Shown: positions 21,981 to 32,436 of the stretch, piece after piece
How the letters are laid out: each line of letters opens with the position of its first letter
Position numbering within the stretch: the first letter of the stretch is position 1
Assembly: GCF_030643805.1 (NCBI RefSeq)
Contig: NZ_CP094656.1
Location: forward strand, 2,356,001-2,420,000
Direction of reading: 5' to 3'
DNA length: 64,000 bases
Source: Alkalihalobacillus sp. AL-G
GTDB lineage: Bacteria; Bacillota; Bacilli; Bacillales; Fictibacillaceae
The notes under the pieces: generated by a model
The model's input: the letters and a program-made list of their open reading frames with translations, nothing else
Told to the model about the DNA's origin: nothing
Database searches by the model: none
Program-made: the position numbers and the translations under genes

Positions 21981-22886
21981 TCAAGATTGCAGCGCCAAAT
22001 CGGGTGCTATCAGTGGTACAGTTGTGATTTTATATTCGGAATCATTGCATTTGACCATTACGATCCCTTGTTTAAACGGTAATAAGATTTCAGTCCAATG
22101 CTCCTGCAAACGTCTAGAGACGTCATCACTCACATTATAACCTTCTTTTTTAAAAATGACCGCTATTTCTGAATCTATGTGGTTCAATAGGTGTTCACTC
22201 GTGCCAAAATAATGACCAAACCCGCCAACCTTAAGCAATTCGGTGTCACCGATCCCTTGCGAGATGACCGCTTCATCTGCTTCTTTACTTGCAACTCCCA
22301 TATATAAGAATTGGTGCTTTTTATACTTTAAAACCAATGCCAATCCACCTTCGTGAAACTCCTTCCGATCTTCAATGTATGCAACATCAATCTTTAACCC
22401 ATTGAATACTGTAAACGTATCATTTTGTTTCAGCGGGAGCACTTGTTCGTCGTTTACACTGAATTGCTGTACAAATTGATCCCTGGATTGCTCTGCGAGA
22501 TATATTTGTTTAACTTTCATATGCTTAAGGAGCCATGGCAAGTTACCGGTATAAAGCTTCCCGACGTTCGTAAAGATAAGTGCATCAATCTTTTCGACTC
22601 CGAAAATCGACAATTGTTGACGAAATTGCCTTTTAGAACTTAGGCTTCCCGTATTGATAAGTATATTCTGTCCCTTATGATTTTGAATCAACGTCGATTC
22701 ACCGCTGGATAATTCAAGGAAGGAAAACACCACTTCTCCTGATTTCAAATTCAAATCAAGATCTTTGATCACATTTCCACCGGTTTTTTCGACCATAAAA
22801 AGATCCGGAGCAATTTCATCCGGAAATCTGCTGATTGTAATCATGAACAGAAATAAAACAAACAAGACCACTGGCTTACGATACAC
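21981..22886 (-). CDS. ComEC-like metallo-beta-lactamase-fold protein lacking the metal-binding motif
   Basis: The product is about 301 residues with an N-terminal membrane anchor or signal (YRKPVVLFVLFLFMITISRF). It then shows the layout of the ComEC/Rec2 MBL domain: VVFSFLELSSGESTLIQNHKGQNILINTG, then IDALIFTNVGKLYTGNLPWLLKHMKVKQIYL. In active relatives the second stretch reads T-H-x-H-x-D-H-x-G; here it is TNVGKLYTG, with no histidine. The later metal ligands are also unclear (FLYMGVASKEADEAV). It therefore looks like a pseudoenzyme kept as a binding module. The start is a GTG at 22886 with SD GGGGGGATC; an ATG at 22904 lies within or before the SD. B. subtilis has no gene here between dinG and ypmA as far as I recall. 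Confidence 0.72.
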   Translation of the reverse strand: MYRKPVVLFVLFLFMITISRFPDEIAPDLFMVEKTGGNVIKDLDLNLKSGEVVFSFLELSSGESTLIQNHKGQNILINTGSLSSKRQFRQQLSIFGVEKIDALIFTNVGKLYTGNLPWLLKHMKVKQIYLAEQSRDQFVQQFSVNDEQVLPLKQNDTFTVFNGLKIDVAYIEDRKEFHEGGLALVLKYKKHQFLYMGVASKEADEAVISQGIGDTELLKVGGFGHYFGTSEHLLNHIDSEIAVIFKKEGYNVSDDVSRRLQEHWTEILLPFKQGIVMVKCNDSEYKITTVPLIAPDLALQS

Positions 22887-22940
22887 TAATGATCCCCCCG
22901 ACATCGTGTGTTTTCTATAGTGTATGCGGCTTATCCGTTC

Positions 22941-25736
22941 TTAACCTAACCAGTCTTTCAAATCATCGAGGAGACTGTACATATCATCTTGCTTGACTGG
23001 TACATCCGGTAGAGAACCAATGAACATTTTCCCATATTTTGTTGTAACAATCCTGCGATCGAATACAAACACAGCTCCATGGTCTGAAGAAGTCCTGACA
23101 AGCCTTCCGAATCCTTGTTTAAAACGAATGATCGCTTGTGGCAATGAAAGCTCCATGAACGGGCTTTTTCCATCCTGTCGAATTTGTTCGCTACGAGCTT
23201 CCATAACAGGATTATCTGGAGGCGTAAATGGTAAACGGACGATAACGAGACAGGATAAATCGTTACCTGGTATGTCGACCCCTTCCCAAAAACTGCTCGT
23301 GCCAAATAAAACAGCTCGGTCCATTTGCTTGAAGTTTTTCGTCAATCTTGCCCTGCTGCCGCTATCGATTCCTTGGCCAATTAAAGAAAAGTCTTCAGGC
23401 TCGGTTATGTCTTTAAACCGATAATACGTCTTTTTCAGCATGTCATAGCTTGTGAAGAGAACGAGCATACGACCATCTGTAATATGTGCGATTTGATAGA
23501 TCGATTCAGCAATAGTAGCCGCATAGTCAGCGGTAGAGACATCCTTGATCATCGGTAAATCGGTGGGAATCATGATTTTAGCTTGTTTCTCAAAATCGAA
23601 TGGTGAAGGTAGCTGGAGTGTCAGTGCTTCCTCTATCCCAAGCCGACTCCGAACATAATCAAACCGATTCCGAATCGTCAATGTAGCTGAAGTAAGGATG
23701 ATACTTCGTTTTTTCGCAAAAAAATCTTTTGTAAGCCGTTTGGAAATGTCAATTGGCTGATTATAAATTGAAGCAGCATTGCGGGCTCCACCAGCATCCG
23801 TTTCAATCCAACATACTTCATCGTCATTCGTTGAAAGAATCATATGTGCTAAGGCATTTCGTTCTTCATCTAGACGATTGAGAAGTCCTGTATAATCGAC
23901 GAGAACACCCCGTTGTGATACAGTTAAATGCTCTTCCTTCATCTGTGCTTCCTTCATCAGCTTTTGACACGTTCGCAAAAAATCATTGATATGCATCTGT
24001 ACTCTTGCCAAAACTTCTTTAATCTCAATGTACCATGAGGCATCTGCTTCATTTGACTGAAACCGATAGCTGATTTTACCGACCTCTGATTTAGAGCGGT
24101 TTTTACCGACAACATACGATTTGATCATGCTGAAAAGCTGATCAATCTCAAATTTCAATTCCTTCAGTGGCTCTGTGATGCTCTTCTTCGTAAATCGGAT
24201 TTCGCTTTGCGTGAGAATCTCAGCGAATTTCCCCCAAAGACTCATCGGTGATTGTACATCAGCACCGAGCCGTTCAAGCAGACGAAGAAACGAAAAGTAA
24301 TCCGTCTTCATGCCGAAATAATCGCTGGCGACATCCTCCAGGTGGTGTGCCTCATCGATCACTGCTTCTTTATAGGATGGTAAGAGTGCATGGTCATTCA
24401 CAAGGTCAGTGAACAGCAATGCGTGGTTCGTGATGACAACTTCCGCCTCCATCGCTTTTCGTTTTGACCGATGATAAAAACATCTGGAAAACCAAGGGCA
24501 TTTATGATTCAAACACGAATTCGAATCACTTTTTACCTGATGCCAAAACAATTGGCCACCAGACGGTAGATTCAATTCTTCAATATCTCCTTCGTCTGTT
24601 GTTGTCAACCATACGAGGATTTGCGCCTTCGCAAGCAGTACATCATGATTATTTTCATATAGCTGCTCTAATTGCTGCTCGAATTTCCGTAAACATAAAT
24701 AATGGTTTCGCCCTTTTAAAACGGTCGCTTCAAAGTCAAACGGAACGAGCTTTTGCAAAAGTGGGATATCGCGGTCTAACAGTTGTTCTTGCAATTGAAT
24801 CGTATGGGTGCTCACGACAAATGGACGGCCTGTTTGTCTCGCATGAAGAAGTCCAGGAATTAAGTAACCGAGGGATTTACCGATACCGGTCCCTGCCTCG
24901 ATCAAGGCGTGCTCTCCATTGGAGAGGGCTTCGTCAACAGCCTTCATCATCGCTTCCTGGCCATCCCGCTTTTCATAATTCGGCATCGATTCCGCAAGCT
25001 GTGCCAAAACAGAATTGTAGTCGCCGATTGAATCATCCATATCCGTGACCGACTCAGACTCCTTCATTTGTTGAAGGACAAGCTGGCGGTAAATATCAAG
25101 TCCCTCCACCTCATCCTCAAGCAGTCCCATCTTAACCTGAATCTTGTCCTGAACGATATCGGCAAAGTCACTTTTGAGTCCGACCAATAACGGGTGCAAT
25201 CGTTGCAGAGTCAATAGTGCCAACGTATCAAGACGATCTAATAATTGGATGAAAAGATGTCCTGTTGCTTCTGCATCACTATCAGCCTGGTGAGGATTTT
25301 CGTGGCTGAGTGAAAGAAGTTCGGATAGCTGCGATAACTTATATGAATCAAGATTCGGCATTAAAATTCTCGTAAGCTCTACTGTATCGAGTGCTGTCCC
25401 TCTCCACTCAAAATAGCCTGCATTCACCAGTTCTGCATTTAAAAAAGGAAGATCGAACGAAATATTATGTGCGACCAAATAAGCCCCGTCCATCATTTGG
25501 AGCAGCTTTGGGGCAATTTCCTCAAATAAAGGGGCATCTTCAACTTCGCTCTGATCAATTCCTGTCAGCGAAGTTATGAAAGCGGGAATCGGCGAGTTAG
25601 GATTTACAAAGGACGAAAACCGCTCGACGATGGTCCGATTTTCAACGACGACGAGCCCGATCTGTATGACACGGTCACCATTTTTCGGAGAATGACCGGT
25701 TGTTTCTAAATCTATAACTACGTAACGTTCACTCAT
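22941..25736 (-). CDS. dinG: DinG-type helicase with N-terminal 3'-5' exonuclease domain
   Basis: The 931-residue protein joins a DnaQ-like exonuclease (about 1-170: VIDLETTGHSPKNGDRVIQIG, VAHNISFDLPFL, HQADSDAEATG) to an XPD/DinG superfamily 2 helicase. The helicase motifs are Walker A GTGIGKS, DEAH in VIDEAHHLEDVA, SATLT, and the C-terminal QGFGRLVR. Four cysteines (LCLRK, then C-x4-C-x5-C in SCLNHKCPWFSRC) are spaced as in iron-sulphur DinG/XPD helicases, so a [4Fe-4S] cluster is possible. The role is in repair or R-loop and replication-conflict processing. It lies between panD and ypmA, as in B. subtilis. Confidence 0.95.
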   Translation of the reverse strand: MSERYVVIDLETTGHSPKNGDRVIQIGLVVVENRTIVERFSSFVNPNSPIPAFITSLTGIDQSEVEDAPLFEEIAPKLLQMMDGAYLVAHNISFDLPFLNAELVNAGYFEWRGTALDTVELTRILMPNLDSYKLSQLSELLSLSHENPHQADSDAEATGHLFIQLLDRLDTLALLTLQRLHPLLVGLKSDFADIVQDKIQVKMGLLEDEVEGLDIYRQLVLQQMKESESVTDMDDSIGDYNSVLAQLAESMPNYEKRDGQEAMMKAVDEALSNGEHALIEAGTGIGKSLGYLIPGLLHARQTGRPFVVSTHTIQLQEQLLDRDIPLLQKLVPFDFEATVLKGRNHYLCLRKFEQQLEQLYENNHDVLLAKAQILVWLTTTDEGDIEELNLPSGGQLFWHQVKSDSNSCLNHKCPWFSRCFYHRSKRKAMEAEVVITNHALLFTDLVNDHALLPSYKEAVIDEAHHLEDVASDYFGMKTDYFSFLRLLERLGADVQSPMSLWGKFAEILTQSEIRFTKKSITEPLKELKFEIDQLFSMIKSYVVGKNRSKSEVGKISYRFQSNEADASWYIEIKEVLARVQMHINDFLRTCQKLMKEAQMKEEHLTVSQRGVLVDYTGLLNRLDEERNALAHMILSTNDDEVCWIETDAGGARNAASIYNQPIDISKRLTKDFFAKKRSIILTSATLTIRNRFDYVRSRLGIEEALTLQLPSPFDFEKQAKIMIPTDLPMIKDVSTADYAATIAESIYQIAHITDGRMLVLFTSYDMLKKTYYRFKDITEPEDFSLIGQGIDSGSRARLTKNFKQMDRAVLFGTSSFWEGVDIPGNDLSCLVIVRLPFTPPDNPVMEARSEQIRQDGKSPFMELSLPQAIIRFKQGFGRLVRTSSDHGAVFVFDRRIVTTKYGKMFIGSLPDVPVKQDDMYSLLDDLKDWLG

Positions 25737-25923
25737 ATTTTCACCTCTATTAACCGCATAAAGCGATTAAAACACGTGTTCTGCTTCTAATACTCCTTTT
25801 ACATTTTACGCTTCAACAACTGATTCTGCAATGTAGAAACGAGAAACTGTATCTGAGTAATTTGCAGATTTAAAAATAGAAGTGCTCTCGTTGAATAAAA
25901 TGTGCGAAGTTGAAAATTTCAAA

Positions 25924-26020
25924 TAAAGAAAACTTGGCAAGCGCCAAGCCTTAGCGTAGGCCGATCGCCCTAGTTACGCTTATACTATAGAAAGTATTTT
26001 TATACTTTCTTAACGTGCAA
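25924..26020. repeat. Dispersed palindromic repeat (about 95 bp), copy 1
   Basis: This gene-free region (25737-26071) carries a structured repeat. CTTGGC-AAGC-GCCAAG comes first, then an imperfect GGCCGATCGCC palindrome, then ACTATAGAAAGTAT with TATACTTTC. It matches copy 2 (55351-55446) almost throughout and copy 3 (61913-62003) more loosely, all in the same orientation. It abuts the T-run of the panD terminator. The rest of the gap shows nothing I can name. Confidence 0.8.
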
Positions 26021-26062
26021 AAAAGTGCAGATCACCTTTTCAGGTCCATCATGCACTTTTTT
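26020..26062 (-). terminator. Terminator of the panBCD operon
   Basis: On the minus strand AAGTGCA and TGCACTT pair around an inner stem (GGACCTGAAAAGGTGATC) and are followed by TTTTTGC. It is 10 bases past the panD stop. Confidence 0.85.
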
Positions 26063-26071
26063 TGATCAACC

Positions 26072-26455
26072 TTATAAAACTGTCCCAGCCGTTTCATAAG
26101 AAAGGCGTTCAGTGATCCTGTTGTTTTCATCCATAAGAAGGATCGATGGTTGATGTTTACGGGCATCTTCCTCTGTCATCATTGCGTAATTCAGGATGAT
26201 GACGATATCTCCCTCTTGTACGAGTCGTGCTGCTGCACCATTTAAGCAAATCGTACCGCTTCCCCGTTCACCCGGAATAATGTACGTTTCAAATCGCTCA
26301 CCATTATTATTGTTCACGATCTGTACTTTTTCGTTCGGGTACATATCGGCCGCATCAAGAATGTCCTCATCAATCGTTATACTTCCTACGTAGTTTAAGT
26401 TCGCTTCTGTTACTTTTGCTCTATGAATTTTCCCTTTTAACATGGTGCGAAACAT
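26072..26455 (-). CDS. panD: Aspartate 1-decarboxylase (pyruvoyl)
   Basis: PanD makes beta-alanine from aspartate for pantothenate. The 127-residue proenzyme begins [22 protein letters not shown] and self-cleaves at Gly-Ser in [10 protein letters not shown] (Gly24/Ser25) to make the pyruvoyl group. [15 protein letters not shown] and [10 protein letters not shown] complete the family pattern. ATG 26455 is used because the longer frame to 26518 overlaps panC and has no homology. It is the last gene of panB-panC-panD. Confidence 0.97.
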   Translation of the reverse strand: MFRTMLKGKIHRAKVTEANLNYVGSITIDEDILDAADMYPNEKVQIVNNNNGERFETYIIPGERGSGTICLNGAAARLVQEGDIVIILNYAMMTEEDARKHQPSILLMDENNRITERLSYETAGTVL

Positions 26456-26477
26456 GGTGATCTCTCCTCCTGTATCT

Positions 26478-27335
26478 TTATAAGTCAATTTCCGATTTTT
26501 TAATGATAATATTGTCAATCAGCCTTGCTTTTTCAAATTGGTACGCAATCGCGATAATTATCGTTTGATCGAGCGACTCGATCGGCTTAAGCTCAGGATA
26601 GCTTAATATTTCCGCATAATCGAGATGGCCATGTTCGATGCCTTCAAGGCTATACACCAATTTCTTTTTTACGCTTTCTACCGACTCGCCAGTCAATACA
26701 GCCTTCCGAGCTGTTAAAAGCTGATCATACAATCGTGGTGCATCCTTACGTTCCGCATCTGACAGGTTTACATTACGGGAGCTTTTAGCAAGTCCGTCTT
26801 CCTCTCGAACAGTTGGACAGGCAACGAGTTCTATCGGAAAATTAAAAGCCTCGATCAGGTCATGTACGATTGCAACCTGCTGTGCATCCTTCTGACCAAA
26901 ATACACTCGATCAGGCTGGATAATATGAAAAAGCTTCGTTAAGACGGTCACGACTCCATCAAAATGTCCAGGTCTCTTTTTTCCGCATAATACGTCAGTG
27001 CGTCTCATTACGGTTAATTGACAACCTGACTCTGTCGGATACATTTCATCCTTGTTTGGAACGAATATCGCATCGACACCATAAGTGTTGACAAGAGCCT
27101 TATCTCGCTCGAAATCTCTCGGATACTGGTCATAGTCTTCATTCGGCCCGAACTGAAGCGGATTTACAAAAATACTGGCGATTACGTAATCACACTCTTC
27201 CCTTGCCTTTTCCAAAAGCGAAGCATGTCCTTTATGAAGATAGCCCATTGTTGGTACAAAGCCGATTGTAATGTCTCGATGTTTTCTTTCTTTGATGTAC
27301 TGTTGCATATTGTCAATGTGCTTTATTACGATCAT
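26478..27335 (-). CDS. panC: Pantothenate synthetase
   Basis: PanC joins pantoate and beta-alanine using ATP through a pantoyl-adenylate. The 285-residue protein has the HIGH-like [33 protein letters not shown]-type loop (here [20 protein letters not shown]), FGQKDAQQ, and the KMSKS-like [14 protein letters not shown] 27335 is chosen: GGAGGA, at the end of panB, precedes it by 6 bases, and it starts right after the panB stop. The pair is translationally coupled. Confidence 0.97.
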   Translation of the reverse strand: MIVIKHIDNMQQYIKERKHRDITIGFVPTMGYLHKGHASLLEKAREECDYVIASIFVNPLQFGPNEDYDQYPRDFERDKALVNTYGVDAIFVPNKDEMYPTESGCQLTVMRRTDVLCGKKRPGHFDGVVTVLTKLFHIIQPDRVYFGQKDAQQVAIVHDLIEAFNFPIELVACPTVREEDGLAKSSRNVNLSDAERKDAPRLYDQLLTARKAVLTGESVESVKKKLVYSLEGIEHGHLDYAEILSYPELKPIESLDQTIIIAIAYQFEKARLIDNIIIKKSEIDL

Positions 27336-27336
27336 A

Positions 27337-28167
27337 CTATCCTCCATATAATGATGAAAGTACTTCTTCTTTCATAGTAAATGTATGTTTTTCTTCAGGA
27401 AACCGTCGTTCTCGAACATCGTCCACATAGCCTTTAATGGCCTGGTCAATATCAGTGGCCACATTCGTATATTGCTTTACAAACTTTGGTACGTGGTGTT
27501 TACCGTACCCGATCAGGTCATGATAGACGAGAACTTGTCCGTCCGTGCCAACCCCTGCACCGATTCCGATTGTTGGAATGGATAGAGCATGACTGACTAC
27601 CTCTCCTAGCTGACGGGGAACACATTCGAGAACGATTGCAAACGCCCCAGCACGTTCAACCGCTTTTGCGTCCTCAATCAGTTGTTCAGCCGCCCTTGCA
27701 TCTTTCCCTTGAACTTTATAACCTCCGAGAACAGCTACAGATTGAGGTGTGAGACCAAGGTGGGCAACGACTGGCACTCCGGCTTGTGTAAGCCGTTCGA
27801 TGCTAGTGATCACCTCACCAGCTCCTTCAACTTTAACAGCATCAGCACCTGCTTCCTGCATAATTCGTGCAGCATTGGAGAGCGTATCGGAAACAGTCGT
27901 GTGATAGGACATGAACGGCATGTCTGTTACGACGAATGTATTTTGTGCTCCTCTTTTTACTGCTTTCGTATGATGTACCATATCATCCATTGTGACAGGA
28001 ATCGTCGAATCATACCCAAGTACGACCATTCCAAGGGAGTCTCCTACCAGAAGCATATCCACCCCTGCATCTTCTGCAAGTTTTGCAGATGGGTAGTCGT
28101 AGCTTGTCAGCATGACGATTGATTCCTTTTTTTCTTTCATTTTACGAAAATCGCTCGTTTGTTTCAT
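27337..28167 (-). CDS. panB: 3-methyl-2-oxobutanoate hydroxymethyltransferase
   Basis: PanB makes ketopantoate from 2-oxoisovalerate and methylene-THF. The 276 residues include [33 protein letters not shown] (metal and substrate site), [24 protein letters not shown] and IGIGAG. It heads the panBCD operon. The start with a good AGGAGGAA SD matches the usual N-terminus. Confidence 0.97.
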   Translation of the reverse strand: MKQTSDFRKMKEKKESIVMLTSYDYPSAKLAEDAGVDMLLVGDSLGMVVLGYDSTIPVTMDDMVHHTKAVKRGAQNTFVVTDMPFMSYHTTVSDTLSNAARIMQEAGADAVKVEGAGEVITSIERLTQAGVPVVAHLGLTPQSVAVLGGYKVQGKDARAAEQLIEDAKAVERAGAFAIVLECVPRQLGEVVSHALSIPTIGIGAGVGTDGQVLVYHDLIGYGKHHVPKFVKQYTNVATDIDQAIKGYVDDVRERRFPEEKHTFTMKEEVLSSLYGG

Positions 28168-28248
28168 AAAAGTTCCTCCTTTTTTTAATCAGAGGAAGAT
28201 GAAAGCAGCTGTTTATGGTTTTGAATCTTATGGTAAGTACAAAACCAT

Positions 28249-28278
28249 AAAAAAACCTTCTTTCAGACAGAAAGAAGG
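28249..28278 (-). terminator. Terminator of the cca-birA unit
   Basis: CCTTCTTTC and GAAAGAAGG pair with loop TGTCT and are followed by seven T on the minus strand, between birA and panB. Confidence 0.88.
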
Positions 28279-28409
28279 ACGGCTGACTTTTATCCCTCTG
28301 TCCATGTCCTTCGTTTACGGATCAAGGCAGATTGATTTTGAGTTTTAGTGCGTAACCTTTGAGTGCAGTTCGATCATCGATACCACCTCATCGTCATTAT
28401 AACAGATGT

Positions 28410-29399
28410 TTATTTATTTTGGGAAAGTTCGATATCGGCTGAATATACTTGATGGACTTCACCTGCTTGATCCTCAATAAGCAGCACACCTTCATCAGTG
28501 ATTCCTTGAGCCTTTCCTGTCAGTTCCCCAGAAAGCGTTTTCACTCTTACATGCTTTCCAAGACTTGCTGCTGATCCTTCCCATAATAGCTTGATCGGCG
28601 CAAAACCATGTTCAAGGTAAAGGGTATACAGCTTTTCCATCTCCTCTAAAATCGAACGGACAAGCTCTGAGCGGTCAATGTCAGAACCCCCATTTTCAAC
28701 CTTTAAAGATGTGGCGATGGACGCGAGTTCCTCCGGAAAAGAGTCTTCTGGTGTATTGACATTGATCCCGATTCCCATGATCACTGAATTGACCCGGTCT
28801 GCTTCTGCTTGCAGCTCAGTAAGAATCCCTACGATTTTTTTACCATCAATCAGAATGTCGTTCGGCCATTTGATTTGTGGCTTCAGTCCCGTGGACTTCT
28901 GTATTCCCTGCACGACACTGACTGCTGCCAATAGCGTTAACTGCGGTGCTTGCTGGGGCGGAATGTTCGGTTTTAAAATAATACTCATCCAAATTCCGCT
29001 GCCCTTTGGGGAATGCCAAGGTCTTCCTAAACGACCTCTGCCTGTCGTTTGTTGTTCAGCGATTGCGATGGTTCCTTCAGGTGCACCCTCCATTGCAAGT
29101 CGATGCGCGATTTCCTGTGTTGAAGTGACCTGTTCTTCATAGTGCACGTTTTGTCCTAATTTTTCCGTTTTCAAATTGCTTTTTATTTCACCTGGATGAA
29201 GGTTATTCGGACGTTGTTGGATTCGGTACCCCTTTTTTTGGACGGCTTCAACAACATAGCCACCCTTTCGAAGCTCTTCAATATGCTTCCAAATTGCTGT
29301 TCTTGAACAACCTAATTCATCACTTAATCTTTGTCCAGACACAAATTCCTCAGACCCTGACAGCAAGCCTATCAATTGTTCTCTTGTCGACGATCCCAT
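28410..29399 (-). CDS. birA: Biotin protein ligase / biotin repressor
   Basis: BirA attaches biotin to acetyl-CoA and pyruvate carboxylases and, through its DNA-binding domain, represses biotin genes. The 329-residue protein has an N-terminal winged helix (about 5-65: LSDELGCSRTAIWKHIEELRKGGY) and the ligase domain with GRGRLGRPWHSPKGSG and KWPNDILIDGKKIVGIL. The C-terminal SH3-like part ends the protein. ATG 29399 is placed 11 bases after AAGGAG; GTG 29411 overlaps that SD. It overlaps cca by 28 bases. Confidence 0.96.
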   Translation of the reverse strand: MGSSTREQLIGLLSGSEEFVSGQRLSDELGCSRTAIWKHIEELRKGGYVVEAVQKKGYRIQQRPNNLHPGEIKSNLKTEKLGQNVHYEEQVTSTQEIAHRLAMEGAPEGTIAIAEQQTTGRGRLGRPWHSPKGSGIWMSIILKPNIPPQQAPQLTLLAAVSVVQGIQKSTGLKPQIKWPNDILIDGKKIVGILTELQAEADRVNSVIMGIGINVNTPEDSFPEELASIATSLKVENGGSDIDRSELVRSILEEMEKLYTLYLEHGFAPIKLLWEGSAASLGKHVRVKTLSGELTGKAQGITDEGVLLIEDQAGEVHQVYSADIELSQNK

Positions 29400-30568
29400 T
29401 GTTGTATCCACTCCTTAATGGCCGGGAGTTCATTCGTTAACCGGCCTTCAACTACATTGCGTTCAATTTCGCTCATCACTTTTCCGATCCATGGACCAGG
29501 CTTTCTTTGAAACATGCTTTGAAGACTATTTCCATTTACAGCTAAATCATTTCGATCATGTATCGGTAAACGCTTATATCGATCTGTTAAATCGTGCCGA
29601 TCGATTTCTTTTGTATGTACGATTCCGAAAAACACACGGAGTCTGAAAACCGCTTCTATTGCTTCCCAACCATAGATGTATAAATTCCAATCGGATCGGA
29701 TATCATCGGCAGTTTTAACTAAATTGATATACGTGATGACATGGTTCAATTTTTGATTAGGAAGCTTCCAAGCTTTCAGCCAAGGCTTCACATGTTCGAT
29801 TTTTAAACATAAAGCGGTTGCAGCCCAACGCTCTTCAATACTAGCAAGCTTGCTCCAGTCCTTCTCAATACATTCATGTAGTTGATTGAAGCTTCCTCCT
29901 GGAAAAAACTGATATACGTTCGATTTCCAGAGCAGTTGCATCGCTTTTTGACAGTAGTCTCCTAAAAGCAGTTTCTCAAATTCGTCTCGGATCCGTTCGG
30001 TCGACACTTTTTCAAGTAGGAATGCTTGTTCAATCAGTGCCTGTTTCGTTCTTTCTTCAATCTGAAAACCAAGTAAACTTACGAAACGAATTGCCCGCAT
30101 CATACGAAGAGGGTCCTCTTGAAACCGTTCAGCAGATACCCCGACGGCTCGAATCAGCCTTTCCTCAATATCTTTTTTTCCGCCGAATGGATCTAGGATC
30201 GAACCGTTAATTTCCTGTGCCATTGCATTCATCGTAAAATCCCTTCTAGCAAGGTCTTGTTCGATCGAATCATGAAAATGGACTTCAGTCGGATGTCGGT
30301 AATCGGAATATTCTCCATCTGACCGAAATGTCGTAACTTCATAGGATTGTTTTTTCCAGCGGACGATGACCGTACCGTGCACGATACCGACAGGAATTGT
30401 TTTGTTGAAAATTCGTTGTACTTCCTCTGGGGATGCTGATGTAGCAATATCAATGTCACCGAGACTACGTCCGAGAAGCTTGTCCCTGACAAAACCACCT
30501 ACAATATACGCTTCATACCCATGATTGTGTAGTTGTTTAATAAGTTGGATTGCATTTTCAATAGACAT
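29372..30568 (-). CDS. cca: CCA-adding tRNA nucleotidyltransferase
   Basis: This enzyme adds or repairs the 3' CCA of tRNAs without a template. The 398-residue class II enzyme begins with the catalytic GGFVRDKLLGRSLGDIDIATSA (the two carboxylates in DID), then RRDFTMNAMA, DPFGGKKDIEERLIRAVG, and the base-recognition ED/R motif in EDPLRMMRAIRF. It lies between bshA and birA as in B. subtilis, with its end overlapping birA. Confidence 0.97.
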   Translation of the reverse strand: MSIENAIQLIKQLHNHGYEAYIVGGFVRDKLLGRSLGDIDIATSASPEEVQRIFNKTIPVGIVHGTVIVRWKKQSYEVTTFRSDGEYSDYRHPTEVHFHDSIEQDLARRDFTMNAMAQEINGSILDPFGGKKDIEERLIRAVGVSAERFQEDPLRMMRAIRFVSLLGFQIEERTKQALIEQAFLLEKVSTERIRDEFEKLLLGDYCQKAMQLLWKSNVYQFFPGGSFNQLHECIEKDWSKLASIEERWAATALCLKIEHVKPWLKAWKLPNQKLNHVITYINLVKTADDIRSDWNLYIYGWEAIEAVFRLRVFFGIVHTKEIDRHDLTDRYKRLPIHDRNDLAVNGNSLQSMFQRKPGPWIGKVMSEIERNVVEGRLTNELPAIKEWIQQWDRRQENN

Positions 30569-30580
30569 CCCGCACCTTCT

Positions 30581-31732
30581 TTACAAGGAAGTAGTAACAG
30601 ATTTCATTTGAAGTGTTTTTGAATAGATCTCCAAGTAATCCTGTAAAATCTTTCTTGAATGAAAATGGTTGTGAACATGGTGGATTGCATTCTCCGACAT
30701 TTGGCTATGCAATTTCGGATCCTCCAAAATGTCGAGTGCTTTTTTGGTTATTTGCTCCACATTCCCGACATCGCAAATAAAACCTGTTTTACCGTCCTCG
30801 ACAACCTCTGGGATCCCTCCTACATTCGTGCCGATCACTGGAACACCGCATGCCATCGCTTCAAGTAAAACAAGTCCAAAGCTTTCTTTTTCCGACAAAA
30901 GGAGCTTAAGGTCACTGATTGCGAACAAGTCTGCAATATTTTCCTGTTTTCCGAGAAAGAGAACATCTTCTTCGATCCCAAGCTCAGTTGTTAACCGGCA
31001 CGCAACCGTCAATTCAGGTCCATCCCCGATCAGCAGGAGCTTTGCTGGCATTTTTGAACGAATATTATAGAATGTCTTAATTACATCTGGTACACGTTTA
31101 ACGGTTCTGAAATTGGAAACATGGATAAGAACCTTCTCGTCAGGCCCGATATCGTACTCATTTCTCAATCCTGAAGTCGGTTTCCTTTTGTAAACCTGTT
31201 CATCTACGAAATTATATACGCAGTGAATTTTTCTCAACGATCCTAATAGCTCGTTCGTTTCTTTAATTAGGCTTTCTGAAACAGCTGTTACTGTATCGGA
31301 CTGCTCGATCCCGAACCGAATCAGGTCACTCAAGCTAGGATCATTACCAAGGACTGTAATGTCGGTACCGTGTAAGGTTGTCACGATCTTCAAATGATCC
31401 CCAACCATTTGTTTGGCGAGGTACGCACAAATCGCATGAGGAACGGCATAATGGACGTGAAGAAGATCAAGTTCCTCCCTCTTTGCGATCTCTGCCATTT
31501 TACTCGCGAGTGTTAAGTCATACGGCGGGTACCGGAAAACAGAATATTGATTCACTTCAACCTCATGGAAATGAATATTCGAGTAAAATTTTTCGAGACG
31601 GAACGGAATGCTTGATGAAATAAAGTGGACGTCATGCCCCTCTTTAGCGAGCATTTTTCCGAGCTCTGTTGCCACTACTCCCGACCCGCCAACTGTTGGA
31701 TAACAAGTAATTCCGATTTTCAACTTTTTCAT
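30581..31732 (-). CDS. bshA: N-acetyl-alpha-D-glucosaminyl L-malate synthase
   Basis: BshA does the first step of bacillithiol synthesis, joining GlcNAc from UDP-GlcNAc to L-malate. The 383-residue GT-B (GT4) enzyme shows [19 protein letters not shown] at the N-terminus, [20 protein letters not shown], and the C-terminal [26 protein letters not shown] donor site. It overlaps bshB1 by 4 bases, so the two bacillithiol genes are coupled. Confidence 0.96.
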
Positions 31733-32436
31733 CGTGCAGCTCCAATCAATGTGTCGACCAATATCGGCCTTTTTGTAATAAATCCTTCAGCATATTGGAC
31801 CCCAGTTTCCTTTCCGAAAAGGGTATCTCTCGCTTCCACAGCTTCAAGGTAACCATTGTTCAATGGTGTTTCAATCCCACCTTCTGAGGATACGAATTGA
31901 CTTTTATAGGCACGGAGGCAGTTGATCTTTGCCTTCATTTCATTCGTAATATCAACGGCAACCTGAGGATGGTCATAGCCATTGATAAAATAATAGTAAA
32001 CGTGATCGACTTTATGTGGAGCTAGATCATTTTCGGATTGAAAACGGCGGATCCCAGCTGAGAAGACCGCTTCTTCAACAAGCTTGGTACAATTACCATG
32101 ATCAGGATGTCGATCTTCCGGATATGGGAGGAAAATGATCTTAGGCTGATACGTGCGGATCACCCGAACAATTTTACTGATAAACATTTCATTGAATTGT
32201 AAACCCCTGTCAGGTAATTCAAGGTTGATACGCGTATGTAATCCTAATTGTTCCGAGGCTTCTTTTGCCTCCTGTTGTCGTCGTTCAACGCTTCCGTTTG
32301 ACGAAAGTTCAGCTAGCGTCAGATCACAAATCCCAGCTTTATAGCCTTTTTTAGTATGTTGGATGATTGTACCGGACATTCCGATTTCGACATCATCAGG
32401 ATGAGCACCGAATGCAAGTAGATCGAGTCGGTTCAC
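31729..32436 (-). CDS. bshB1: Bacillithiol deacetylase BshB1
   Basis: This zinc deacetylase of the LmbE/PIG-L family removes acetate from GlcNAc-malate, the second bacillithiol step. The 235-residue protein has the metal motif [31 protein letters not shown], and [20 protein letters not shown] with the third metal histidine. It overlaps mgsA and bshA by 4 bases each. The last bacillithiol gene, bshC, is not in the window. Confidence 0.96.

Noticed and set aside
24464-25048. 194-codon plus-strand frame inside dinG
   Set aside because: It is antisense to conserved helicase motifs of dinG and has no SD.
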